From Rhabdornis inornatus (lineage: Eukaryota > Chordata > Aves > Passeriformes > Rhabdornithidae): a DNA stretch of 64,000 nucleotides. Location: positions 1,760,236-1,824,235 of the forward strand of contig VWZS01000321.1 in assembly GCA_013397075.1 (NCBI GenBank), in the 5' to 3' direction. This document shows, piece after piece, positions 36,796 to 50,100 of this stretch. A program made the translations under genes and the position numbers. Numbering within the stretch: position 1 is the stretch's first letter; each line of letters starts with the position of its first letter. The notes beneath the pieces are model-generated. The model made no database searches. It had not been told where the DNA came from and was given only the letters and a program-made list of their open reading frames with translations.

Positions 36796-37772
36796 CATTC
36801 TCAGTTTTGGCAGTGATTTATATCCCAAGTCTAAATTTTGTGAATTGAGTAAATATAGAAATAACAAAAGCAACCAAATTCATATAGCTATTTAGTCACT
36901 CTTAAAACAAGGAAGACAGTTTGTACACCACAACTTTATTCAGGCAAGTAGCCATTTAGTGCATACACTAAAAATTCTGCTGGAAATGTTATTAAATTTT
37001 TAATTAAATTTTGTTTTATTGTTACTTTTAATGCAGTTTTCCACAAAGCATGTACTGAGACCTTTGCCACTCAACTGTGATATATTTTCCTGGTCAGCAA
37101 CCCTAGTCTATATATATTATACTCCTTCTGTTTCTTGGTTTCATGTCAGGAACAGCCAGAGTGATAGCTGACTAAATAATTAGCGAAGGAAACACCATCT
37201 CTGTATGTTTCTGTAGTCATTAGGTTAGCAAGAAAATAAAACTAACTTTCATAATCTCTTTCTCTATAGGTACCTAGCACTTTCCAGGAGCAAAGTAGGG
37301 AGAAAATGTAATTGCTAAAATCTCACACACTCATTATTAAACTAATGATACCTTTTTCTCTCAATCTTGCCTCATAAAGACATCTATAAAAGTGAAGGCG
37401 TAGAGCTGCTGCTTCCCATTATAATAGGAAGGAGAAATGCAGGCTTGTAGTATTTCAACCCCATCAAGCACTAGTGTGAGTATGTAGAATATTAGAGTAT
37501 TATGTAATAAGGTAGAATAAGATAATAACATAATACAGCATTGTTAGACACAGTGTGCCCAAACAATTTCCAGCCACAAGAAAAATAAGGGTGAGGGCAG
37601 GGGGCTTGGACTGGCACGAGCAAAGGTGGGGAGTCCTGAGTGAACTGCCTTCCTTCTGTGCCCTCCAGAGGAACAACACTTCCTTATCTCCAGCTCTTCT
37701 GCCAAGTTTGTGTTGTGCATGTCTTTCCTCTTGCTTCTTCCTACTCCAATCCAACCGCAGGCTATAGAGGGA

Positions 37773-37798
37773 ATTTAAGGAAGGTATTTAAGGAAGGT
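37773..37798 (+). repeat. 13-bp tandem duplication
   Basis: Two exact adjacent copies of ATTTAAGGAAGGT. Confidence 0.93.
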
Positions 37799-37874
37799 AG
37801 TTGGGTAAGTTTTGCCAGCTAAGTTAGGTTTGCCACCTGTTTTGCATTAAGAGTATCTAGTATTTCAGACTATT

Positions 37875-37889
37875 AAAAAAAAAAAAAAA
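37875..37889 (+). repeat. Poly-A run
   Basis: About fifteen A in a row. No target-site duplication or gene-like sequence upstream was recognised that would make it the tail of a retroposon. Confidence 0.8.
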
Positions 37890-38171
37890 GGATGAACTTT
37901 TACTGAGAAGCTGGGCTAGGAACAAACTGCTTTACTCTGGTTTTCTGAACCCAAACTTTTTACAGAAGATGAGTGTCACTCAATCCATGATAACTCTCCA
38001 AAGCCTTGCATGGAACCCTGCTCTCAGGTTTGAGAAGGGACTGTTGAACTCAAACTATGTTAATGTAAGTTACGTCACTGAACTGTAGCCTTTCTGGTAT
38101 TAATAGGGGTAGAAGCTGTGTGAGTCATGTAAAAAAAGCTTCCATTCTTATACAAGGTCATAATTTCTCTT

Positions 38172-38182
38172 CCCCCCCCCCC
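38172..38182 (+). repeat. Poly-C run (11 C)
   Basis: Eleven consecutive C in otherwise AT-rich DNA, a rare homopolymer at this length. The exact count is prone to sequencing error. Confidence 0.8.
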
Positions 38183-41100
38183 AGATTTCTCCCATGTGAG
38201 GAGGTAGAGGCTGGTATTAGCATTGGAAGGAAGTTGGCTGACATTCTGATCCCACAGAAATAAATGTGAGTTAGTTATTTTAGTTAGCCAGGATTTTTTC
38301 CCATCAGCTTTCATGACTAATATAGTTAGTCCTTGATTTACATGCTATTATCTCCCTATGAACTTTAGAGAATCTTGTGCTCATTTCTTTTTATTACAGC
38401 ACTAGAAACTATTAAAGAAAAGCTCACCTTGAAGTGTAGAAGACAAGGTGGTGGTTCTGCAAATGCAGGCTATCTAATGAATTCATGGCTTCCCCTACAG
38501 AACTGTTCTGGTAGTGGTGATGGGAATTTTTCAAGATAAATTTGATAGAATGAATTCACTTATTATGCTTCTCCTTTTATGGACCTGTGCCCTGATTCAA
38601 TCTCCCAGTCTGAACATCTGGTGTGCCTTAAAAAGATTCTTCCACGTGGAGCCTGGTTCCCAATTTCCTCAGCTATTATTTATTACATCGTTTGGGCTTT
38701 AGAAGGGATTGCTGAACCAGTGTGGATAATCTAAAAAATAAACTTAATCTAAAACTAATGCTAACTGTACAGCATAGGAGATTTAGAAAAGCTTACTTAG
38801 CAGTCAAGTAAAACCCTTTCATTTATCTTGGTACTTCCTGAATCCACCTCTGAACAGAGATGGGATCATGAAGGAAAAAAACCCCAAGTACTTTCTGAGT
38901 GACCAGGAGGCAGAAATTCTTCACACACTTAAAAACAATTGTCTGAGCAATGTTTAGGGATCAGAGAGGTTTGAACTCCCTCACATTGCCCCCATCTCAG
39001 TTGCCAGGTGGCATCAGGAAGTTTCAGCTCTTGTTCTGAGAACAGTGTCTATTACCCATGCTTAAGCCAAAGCATCTTTTTCAATTTAAATTATGGCTGC
39101 CTTAATAGTCTGCTGCCTGAAATGTTCTTTGATACTGAGGCAGAACGCTTTCCAACAGTGCACAATCAAATCTGTGGGGCCTGTTAATGCTGCGTGCTGA
39201 CAAAACCCCTATTTGGGACATGAAAAGGTGATTATCACCTTCTAAGCTTTGTCCAGATAGAAAGCTAAAACAATCTGGATTGGATGTGAGCACTGTGTAC
39301 AGAATTCTTTAACATCGCATGTCTCCAGAGTCGAGGTTAGTGCCAATGGCTTCAGCAAGTGAAGCGAAATAATCCCAGATCCAAGGCTTTCAGGAGTGAG
39401 AAAGGCAGAGCTGTTGGTAGCAGCAGTGCTGCTCTCACACTATTTGTTAAATATGGTGTGGAAACGTGAATGCTCAGGAGCTCATGAACCCAGCTGGAGG
39501 ATTTTTAACATGTTTTTGCAGTAACAGAGACTAACTCTGCTCAGGGCCAGGTGACATACTAGGTGTCCTACAAGAGACCTTCTGGCACTCTTGGAGATTT
39601 TCCTCACCTCAAGCAGCAAGTTTTAGTGAGAACTTTTAACTTTTTTTTTTCCAGAGAAGAAGGCTTCTCTTTTCCTGTGTCAATAATACTTATTTCAAGC
39701 ACAGATTATTTGTATATAATTCTTGTTTCTTTTCTCTCAGGCTTAACCATTGTTAAGGGTTTGTGTTGCCATAACAGCACATTTTTCTGTAATACTGATC
39801 GGGCAGATCCAGTCCAAACCCTCCCCCCAGTCCTGTTCATCTGTTCTAATACACATAGTACATATCTATCATTCAGAGAATGTAAAATGGCCCAGAGGAT
39901 GTGGGGAGTGAGCTCTGGATTGCCTGCTCAGATCCTCTTTACTATTGTTATAAGCACATCTGTGTCATTTTGCCGAATCAAAATTAACTGTTTCCTTGTT
40001 TGACCTTCAAGAGCACTTTTAACCAACTCGGCACATTGAAAAACAGTTTCTTAGAAGCACCAGTATGTCTGCACTACTACCTTTCTCTATGGTACCTAAA
40101 AACAGCATGCCATCACTTTATTGCAGAATTTTGTTCTGTGCTGGAAAGCAGCCCCGGTACAGACTTAAAGACAATGTCTCCCTGCCTCATTAGCAAAGCT
40201 GCCCTGGGCAGACCCAAATAATGGTCTGGCAGAGCCAGAGCTGCCCACCATGGCTCCCCCGAGGCACATTTGCTGCTTACAGCTGACCCAAAGAGGGGGG
40301 GAAGCTGTGGCTGGATCTCAGCTCAAGAGCACTTCCCAAATACGAGTTCAATTTTTTGCGACTTCCCACTGGGTCAGGAATTGAGCATGTGGCCTGTCCC
40401 TCCCCTGTGCCAGCAGCAAGCACAGCATGAAGGCCACCAGGGCTAGTGCTGGGGTCTGGCTGGGTGCCCAGCCATGCAGTGACCAAGGCAAAGTGTGAGC
40501 CTGAGGAGAAGCGACAGAGCCAGGACTGCTCATCCAGAGAATCCCTACCCGTGAGAGATGGTGCTCCAGAGGCAAATGCTCAACTGCATTCTGCAAATGA
40601 TACATATGTTAAAGACTGTCAAATGGCTCAGAAGTAAGATTTCTGGAAAATGTACAAATGTAGATAGTGACAAAGCATGAAGATACATCAGCATTAAATA
40701 AATAGTCAGCTTGGGGTTCTCAACTGCAATTACCATATACTCTCTGTGTTTGTAATACCTAGGAGACCCATAGCACATTACAGAATTTTGTTAATTACTA
40801 AGTGAAGAAGGAGAGGAAAAAACACTGTGACCAAAGTGTATATTGTGTATTGATTTAGAGAACTGTAATTTAAAATTAATAATTTATCATTCCTCTTAAT
40901 GGGCTACACTGTATTTTATAAAAAGTAATGAAACCTTTGGAATACAGAGGAAATCACTTCCCACCCAGTCATTTAATCTATGTTGAAAAACGGGAAGGAG
41001 TGGTTTGTCTTCCTCTTGCCATATTTATAAAATGTGCAGTTTGGCAAATAGTAGATTAGCAAGATTACAGCAAGATTATCTTTGCTGTTACTTATCATGC

Positions 41101-44100
41101 AACAGGGGACAAAATAGGAACTGGTGTGTGATGTTAAGAGAGTCTTCCCAGGTAATACCCTCGGGAGCACTCAAAACAGTGACAGTCATTGTGCCACCAG
41201 TTTCAGCAGTTCTAACCAGCCAAAGTTGCTTGGCTTATTGAATGATAATGAGATTGGCTCTCTATTGTTCAAAAGGCTAAGTCACTCAGATCAGGACTTC
41301 TACAGGAAATAGAACACTGCGAGCTATTAGTGAAATCACAGTTGGTTCACATCTAACTAGAGGAACAACCACAACAAAACTAACTTGTCTTGAGAAATTC
41401 TTCAATATTGTTGCAGCTGCAATCTTTGTTTTGAGTGCATGTGTCCATTTGGGCTAAATAATTTCCTACAACCGCACTGTGAAAACTTCAGGGGAAAAAA
41501 GCTTCATAGAGAGCTTCAAACAAACCCAAGTATTAAGTTCTTATGTGTGCTTTCTTTACAGAGGCATTAATCATTTTCAGTTATTGCTCATTTTTAGTGC
41601 AGATAGCTCCTGCTACATCCTTGCTGTTAGAGACTGAAAAGCTTCACAGCATGGTGAGGAGGTCAGGTCCCAGCCTCCTTTCCAGTGGAAACAGGGCTTA
41701 TGGGATTACATTGATTATGAGCATGCAACTCTTTTCTCCCTCATACATTATTTATTTAATTGGCTGCTTTCAACCAAACTAGAGAATCACAGATTTCTCC
41801 AAAGTAATTAAATTCCTGCAAGTTTCATTGAAGCAGACAAATAGGAAAAGGACAGAGACCCTAGACATGCTCTGAACTGAGCTCCTTTTTAATAGACATC
41901 AAAGGGCTTCAAGAGGAGATTCAACTAATGATACCAAATACAAGTAAAATCCACGTGAAACTTTGACCCTTGTCAAGGGTCTTTAGAGACAAATTAGACA
42001 CTATTAGACAGAAATTTGGTGCTGATGAATCTGTGCCAGCTGCCATCAGCTGCTGCATGCACCTTGCATTTGGCATGGATGCTTAATGTGTGGAAAGTGT
42101 AGTCCAAAGTTAGGACACTGTCCTAAAAGCTGGACAGACATTGCTGCTCTGCCACACACTTCTGTATGATTATGGATTAGGATTTGTATGATGGTGTTAA
42201 AATGAGGATGATGCTTTTGGTCTCTATAAAGAAAGATGCAACAGATAGTAAGGCGCTCACACAATGTGGGACACAAAGAAAGAACCTCAAAGACAAAACC
42301 AAGATGCCTAACTCTGAATAAAATTAGGAAATTACCATACAGGCCTCCCTTTCTCCCACTTAATTCATAACTTGTCTTCTAGAATTGATTTTTACATATC
42401 TTGTTTCTTGTATCTTTTTTTTTTCTCTGACCACTACCCTCATACACCAGTTGGTTCCTTCCAGGTGATTCAAGATATGTAATGAGCCTGGGAAGCACTA
42501 GAGGAACAGCTCATAGCTTCAGAATGAAGCTTCAGGAAGAGAGTACAAAGCAGGTGAAGAGGCAGCATTCCAGGATAGCTGGGATTTTCAGAGGATTGCT
42601 ACTCTGCCTGCAGTTTGATTTACATGCCCTTTTGATTACGATGATATACCCCCAGTAACTTTTCTCTTGAGACTTAATTATAAAATTAGCATCCCAAATT
42701 TTAAAAATTTGATCAGGTCTCCAAACAAAACCATTGGAAGTAGGAAAAATGTATATATGTGGCAATCAGCTGTTAGGAGCCACAGACATAGGAAATGGCA
42801 TCTAATCCACTAATACTCAACAGCTGGAGAAAAGTCATTACTTGTGGACAAGCTAAGCCCCAGTGTCCTTTCAGAGCCACACTCTCTTTTTGCAGGGATG
42901 GGATACAATAGCAGAACAGAGGTAGCTATTCTGATGGGGCACATGCATTACAAACTTATGTCTTCATAAGTATAGTGTACAGAGGTTTTTGCTTAAATTT
43001 TCCCTTCCAATTAACTAATTTTTCTTTAAAGCTCAATTTTTTTTTAATTGGTGGAAATTCTGTTCTACTTAGGATCATTTCTTTTCCCTTTTTTTTTGTG
43101 ATTCTCAAAGCATCTCCCTTTCTGGGGGAAAAAAAACCACCAAAAGCAACAACCATAAAACCAAAACTCCCAAATCTGACATGTCAAATGCTAAAGTAAG
43201 GTTACTTGTATTTATCTAGATGAAAAGAGAATAATCCATTTCATATACAGTAGGCACTCCAGTACCTAACCAGAAACCAACTGGCTTATCTTTAAGTCTA
43301 GTCATGGATCATTCTACTGTTGTGCAGAGAATAATGAAAGATAAAGGCACTCCCATACTTCCAGATCACTTGTCTTCTGTTTAAATGCATTCTTAATGAC
43401 ATAACTACTCCAAATCTCGTCCCTGAGCAGGCCAACAGCATACAGAGATGGCAAATATCTAAGTGGCTCTTAGAAGAGCATCCCTGGTGTTATCCCTGGG
43501 CAACATTGTCCAGTACACTGCCAAATTAATGAAGACCAAACCAACAAAAAATTCTGGGTGACAAAACAAAGTGTACCTCCTAGCTCTAGATGGGCCACTG
43601 AATGATCATTCCTCTGCTCACAAAGTTTGGTTCCAATTACACCTCTGAATTGCTCATTCCTTGAAGACATCTGGTGTAAATTGCTTTCTGAAAAGTAGCC
43701 ACATCTTTCACAAAGTTATGCAGATACAACAGCTGTTGTATATATGCTCACCCAAAAGTGAGAGGTGGCATTCTGCTTCTTCCCCATCTTGGAACATAAA
43801 CTCACTTCTTTGCCTCTACTGCACAAGCAGAATTTGATTTTTTTATTGTTGTTGGATTTGGAGTTTTTTGCTTTGTTTTGTTCTATTTTGTTGGTTTTGT
43901 TATTTTTTTTCCTTTCCTGCTGGCTCCATTCCTTCCACATAAACCTGTGCCTGCAAATTACAAACACTGTGTTGCTAAGTTCTGGCTTTATACCTAGAAA
44001 GTGCTCCAGAATCCTGGCTGAGGCTGTGCTGGCTGCTCGGCGGCTGTTTTGGTGGCAGCTGTTTTCTCTGAGTCAGCTGGAAACCAGCTGTTCTTTAGCT

Positions 44101-47100
44101 ACCTTCTCCTTGCTTAGAGGATGCTCACTGGAGGCAATTTCTGGGATTTGTGATTCTTTTGCAGGAGATTGGTGGACAGATCCTGCTTTTCCCATATGCT
44201 GGAAGGCCACCTCTGCCAACAGCTGTGCCATTTGGAAAGGTGTGACAACGCTCTTGCTTTTGGGAGTTTGATTAATCAATATAATGTGAATTTTGTTCAA
44301 AACTGTATGGGTCTAACCTAAATTTCAGTTATCAACAGGAATGTCTCTGCACACTTCACTGAGCTTTGAGTTAGATTGTGCTAAATACGGCATCTCTATT
44401 TTCCCAGCAGATGACGGTTGGAAACAAAATTCATCTGTGTGCAGAGAGATCAGAAAAACAAAATCTATACCAAACTCAAGCAATGAATAAACTAGATCTG
44501 AGTTAGGTATGTGGTTTGATTCATCTGTCATTTAGACTGGCTTGGTGTCAGTATCTCCTGACCTCAGCCAAATGATTCTGGCAGTCCCCTGAAGAACAGG
44601 GACAAAACAAAGCTCCTATATCTTGAAATAGCATAACGTGAGTTATTGTGATGGAGCTTTTAATAATATACAAGACACATACAGCATCCATGTTTGGAGT
44701 AAAATAAGGATGGCATTTACTCTGAAATGAAGGGCTGACTTGGATCTTGGCCCTAGTGAATAGTGAATGCAAAAAATCCCCAACAAAACAGCTCCACTCA
44801 TATTTTTTAAACTAAAATTTTAACAAGATTCTTTTTCCTATGAGAGATATGAAGAGGTATCTTTGCTTACATTATTTTAAGGCCTGTTTAATAAATCTAT
44901 ATGAATTGTCAGTATACTTATCTGATTTGATTTCATATGATGGGAAAAGGGGAAATAAATGTGTTTAACAGAGAAAACCAAGCATACATCTAAAATGATG
45001 AGATTTGTCCCAGCATTTGCTGTGATCATTTGATTCTGCATCCCCCTTGCCTCCACTCTTGTGTTTCTATGTCTCTGCTCTTTCTAGATTTTATCTGACT
45101 CTGAGACTCAGCTCCTGTCTCTGGAACAGAGATAGCACACCTAGGCTACTGCAGTCTAAGTAATGAAAAATGGCTATTAGTAGGATATTTGTTGCAGAAA
45201 GAGAAAATTTTGAAATGTTCTAGCTGTATAGTAACTGCCACAGAGTGCTACACACAACACAAATGTGTGCCTAGAACTGGACAAACTCCCATGGATCTTT
45301 CCAGTTTTCCACAGTTTCTTGGGTTTTTTTCTCCTGTTTTTCTTTAAAACTTCATCAGGAGGCATGAACAAATATAATCATAAAATAAGCTATCTAGATA
45401 TTTATGGTACAGGAGATAAGGAGACATTTTAAACACTTGATTGCAGTAAGAAGCTGAATACAGTAGCCAACACAGGTACCATTCCTCCATCCCCCCTTGT
45501 TAAGGAGAGGGACAAATATTTATATAAAGTAAGCACAACGCCTACAAAAGCTGGATCAACCCTTCTCCCAGGGCGCTGCCAATCAGCAATTCCTGATGAA
45601 AGATGTTAAACTGGAAAATATTTTGAAGAAGTTTTGCATGGCCTTGTGGACAGGTCTGTCCCTTCCCTGGGCTCAGCCTCCACAGCTGAGAAATGGGCTG
45701 GTGACCTGCTGTCCCTGCCTGTCTGCCCTCCTGGTGTGGCACTTCAAAGCACTGCTCCTGGTAAGGAGATGGGGCAGAGGAGGTGGGATTGGAAGGGAGG
45801 CCTTGTTCTTCAGGGAAAATGTTTCTTGCAGTGATAAAAACCCAAATGTTACGGATGGGTACATGCTCAGCTCCTGCCTGCTTCCAGAATGGTTTCTGCT
45901 CTCTGACACCTACTGTTGTTTTTTTTTCTCTACATCATCAGCAAGGATCGACTCTCTATAACAGGGATTTATTTTGGAGAAAAAGCAGAAGTTGCAAAGA
46001 GCTCCAAAACTACTTCTGAATAAATTGCCGCTGTGACCACAGTCTGATACCACACAAACACGGAACTAACGCTGCTCCTGTAAAGGTTACAGGATTTGTC
46101 TTTGTTGAACCTTAGGCTGCTGTTTCATATTCTAATAGAAGTTAAAGAGCTAATTACATACAATTTAGACTACACGTGAGGGACACAGACTCAGCTTCTA
46201 GCTGAGCTGGGAAAATTTTAATTGTTTTGTTAGAAAAGCAATCTATTTGGAGATGTGCGAAAGCAACTTCTGATTCTAGGTTAAAAGTCATCAGAGCAAT
46301 TTATGATCTTACAACTATTAATTTCCTAATTTAGATCAAGGAATAGCAACTGTAAGGAAAAGGCAGTGACTGTACAGATTAGATCATTAGACCCACAGTC
46401 AGCAGAACTAATGTCCATTAACCTAAGTGGCAGCATTAACACCCTTCCTCCTGGCACAGACCCACTGCCTCCCCCTAATCTGCTTTTCTGGAACAACACC
46501 TGGCTACAACAGAGTGAGGCAATTCCAGGAAAAAAGCCCAAACAGACTAAGGAGAAAGGCAGCATCCATGCTTATTTGGCTGTGGGATTTTCCACTGTGA
46601 TATGGAGTCCACCAGTGACGAGTGCGAGGGGAGTGTATCCACTCCTTCCCACCAGACTGCTCAGGACACTAAGGATCTCAAAACCAATTTATTGGCAAAT
46701 GACTGTGGGAAGCTTCAGGGCAGAAGGAAGGAAAAGCACTAGTTTTCTGGCCAGCATCAACATCACCTGCCTCTTCTCTCCTGCCTTGTCAAGTCACCCA
46801 AAAAGCTGACAGACAGCTTCCAGCAGAGACTGGCTGTGGTGCCACTGACAACCACATGACATCAATACACTGAAGAAAAAAAAGAAAAAGGAGAGAAAAT
46901 TCAAAGGCATATTATTTTTATCAAGATGAAAAGCTGTCTTCGTGTTCCAGTAATGAATGTGAACACACACATTTTAGGGAACATTTAATAATATTTGCTC
47001 CTTAGCTATTCTTGTTTCCCAAAAGCTCTCCTCTCTGGGTCTTCCACCATCATTTCTGTACAGTCCACAGTCAGCAAGGAATGTAATTTAAAAACTGCTA

Positions 47101-50100
47101 ATGTGTAGGATTTAAACAGCATTTATGTGGCTGACAGATTCTGTCTTACTGTGCAGAAGGGATAAGTAACAAAAAAACAACAATAAATTAGAAACTTGCT
47201 ACAACAGTGAGATTTAATGAGAGCGCATTCACAGAGAGCTGCTGAGGGCAAATGAAACGAACCAGGATGGATTGCCATCTGTTTTGGGCAGTGTCACTTG
47301 GCAAGGGCCTAAGGCCAGAAGGGACTGGTGTTATCTTTGCTGTCTAGGTCACCACATCATGCTGCCTAGAACAGGCTCGAGCCATGGATTGAAAGGAAAT
47401 AGTCTCCTTCAACTTCCCCTCATGCCAAAGCACCACAAAGCAAATACATTTTGCATAACCCTTGACAAGTTATCTGCCATATTAATCTGGTGATTTGCTC
47501 AGTTGAGTCTCCAGATTTATCTGTTCTCTTTTAATTGTGGCCATGATTCAGCCATCACATCCATTTTTGCTGATATCAGGGAAAGTGTACCTCATTTGTT
47601 CAGTAATATGCTCATTTTATTAAAAAGATAAGGAAGCAAATATAAAATGAAGGATATTAATAAACATTGGACTGACTTTGTACATCAAACCACCACATGA
47701 CTACTCATAATTTAAAAAAATTAATCATGTCAGTCACTGAATTTATGCAACTAAAGATCTGGGCTCTATTTTCTAGGGTCTGCACAAATCTGTTATAAAA
47801 AAGAAATACACAGACTCTGTTCTGAGGCAAAAATATTGGGTAGTTCTTTCAACACCAATCACTAAATAGATTGCCTGATATATTGGTGGAAATCCCAAAA
47901 TTTCAGATCCAAGAACATCATCAACCCTCAATACAGGATAAGACACACTGCCCTGCTTCAACCCTTCCATAATACTGAACTGCCACAGAGCTTCACTGCT
48001 AGGGTGAAGATCTGGGTGGTGAGGAGGGACCTGGGCAGGTCTAGAGCAATGTGCTTTTACCATTCTGCAGAAAACTGCTGGAGGACATGAAAGTAAAGCA
48101 CTCTGTGTCCCCTCTCCACGGGATCATGCTGCATTTTAGCTCAAGTGGGCTGAGTCTATGGATTAGTGGTTCTGCTCAGACAGAGCAGTGGTGACTCTGG
48201 TCCTCCTGTTCTCTAGTGGGATAATAAAGCTGGATCTTTTTGTTTTTTTCTTGAGTTCAGGTGCACAGAATACACTTTGCCTAGAGATTGCCATTTCCTA
48301 CTCATCACGAAGAGGGCAGAGACGTGGAAATTTTTAGGGTGATGTTCTGTGACCTCTGAGGCCGTGTTAGAATCTATCAACAGCACTAGCAGTGAGCTCT
48401 CTTGGGAGAGAAACTGCTGGAGTTCTTGACAACACTGCTTAATATGTACTCACACAGTCCACTGACGTAGATCTGTCAGGACAATAAAAATAAGAATACT
48501 GTCTTCAATCTTTTCAGTTTCCCCAGCACCAGTGTCATAACACCATATTCCTCTTTCTCTCTTAAATAGCAGCAAAGCTGTTCTATGTGTCAGAGCTTTT
48601 GTTTATTACCAGAGAAAGAAAATTATTGTATTGGGGTGGTTCCTTACATCCCCGTTACTACAGAGTTAATGCACTGCCATGGGAAGGGAATATTGCTACT
48701 GGGAATATTATTTTTTTGGCCTCTTCTGGGCTTTGACTGCAAAAGTAAACACAAGGCCTTTACTAGATGCCTGTTTTCAAGGCACACCTATGAGGTACTT
48801 TAGATCACAGATACTGAGGTGAGAAGTGACTCTGCACAGGAAAGTGAATCCACATCCAACTCCAGCATGTTTGGATGTGAGATCTTGATTTTGTTCTTTG
48901 TAGATGCAGAAAGCAGTCCCTTCACCCAGCTTTACTGACCTCCAGCTCTAAACCAGCATGTGTCACATTGCCTAAAACCACAAGGCTGATCAAACCCCAA
49001 GATAGCAATAAGCAGAGAATTGCACCCTTGCTGCCCTTTGAGCCTTTAGAGAACATTTAAGTTATTTGGCAAACTTTTCTTCATATTCAAACAAAAGCCC
49101 AGAGAAATACTTCCTTTAAACAAAAACAGCTTTTCACATAACCCTTAGATTCTCGAGGTCTGTCTAGAAAAACACATCCAAGTATCACAGGAGTCTGAAG
49201 AAAAGAAAATATGAGAAGTCAGAGCCAACAACACTAGCATTTTAAATGAGAACATGAATTTTTCCAACATGTGGGGATAGTCAAAGAAAAGAGAAGGTGA
49301 GGACTGTGCTCAGGGCAGACAAGGGCATTGCTGGAAAGGGAGATGGACAAAGAATTAGGCAGAATTCAACTCACAGGCTGCCTCAGCTGAAGCAGATAAA
49401 TCTTGCCTTTTTCTTAGAGACATGTTGTTATGGTTTTAAAACTTTTTTTTTTTTTCCCTCCAGCCTCCTGCCTATCTTTCTTCTGCAGATTTAAAGAAAT
49501 AGGAGGCAGGTGCATTGAGAGATGAAGGACTGAAAAAAAATTGAAAAAAGCAGAAACCCTTATCATTCTCTGCTCTTTTTCCTAAATCTCTGAAGCAGGC
49601 TGTGAAGGAGCTGCTCTTTAGCCATCCCAAGAGAAGGCTCCTGATGCAGCCTGTGCTGAGTCTGGTGCCTCACAGGGAGAAGGGTCCTGCTGTCCCATCT
49701 CACAAGGTCACAGTAGGGAGCAAGCTCCTTCTCAGTCTCCCTGGCAGGGTGGGATGGGGGAAAGGCTGGCAAGGGAACCAGGGAACAGAGAGCCAAGAGC
49801 AGGGAAAAGGAAGCAGGAAAACTACCAAGACAGACAGAGTGGAGGAGGCTGGATGAGAATTCAAACAGTCACAGCCAAGCTGAAGCAGAACACTATATTT
49901 GACAGAACTGCTCAGTTGAATGCTGCTGGAGAGCTCAAGTTTTGAAGGATCATAGAATTAGGGAGTAACTTTAGGTTTAGTGCTTCTCCCCCCCTCTGTT
50001 ATGACCTTCACTGCTCACATCCCATTCAAATGTAGGTAGGAACTTCCCCAGATGGCATCTTTGAACCTGTCATTCCCTGGAGCAGTTGTACATACCTAAT

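Noticed and set aside
43765..44271. 168-codon plus-strand frame with a hydrophobic start
   Set aside because: The hydrophobic part comes from a T-rich low-complexity stretch (43838-43920). No domain, splice sites or conserved motif supports it.
47295..47390. GGCCAGAAGGGACTGG... resembling the 3' part of old CR1 LINEs of birds and reptiles
   Set aside because: Only a short phrase matches from memory and no terminal octamer repeats or ORF2 residues follow. A repeat-library search would decide.
49945..49990. ATCATAGAATTAGGG, similar to CR1 3'-end phrases
   Set aside because: The match is about ten bases, and the following sequence diverges from a CR1 tail. Not enough to call a mobile element.
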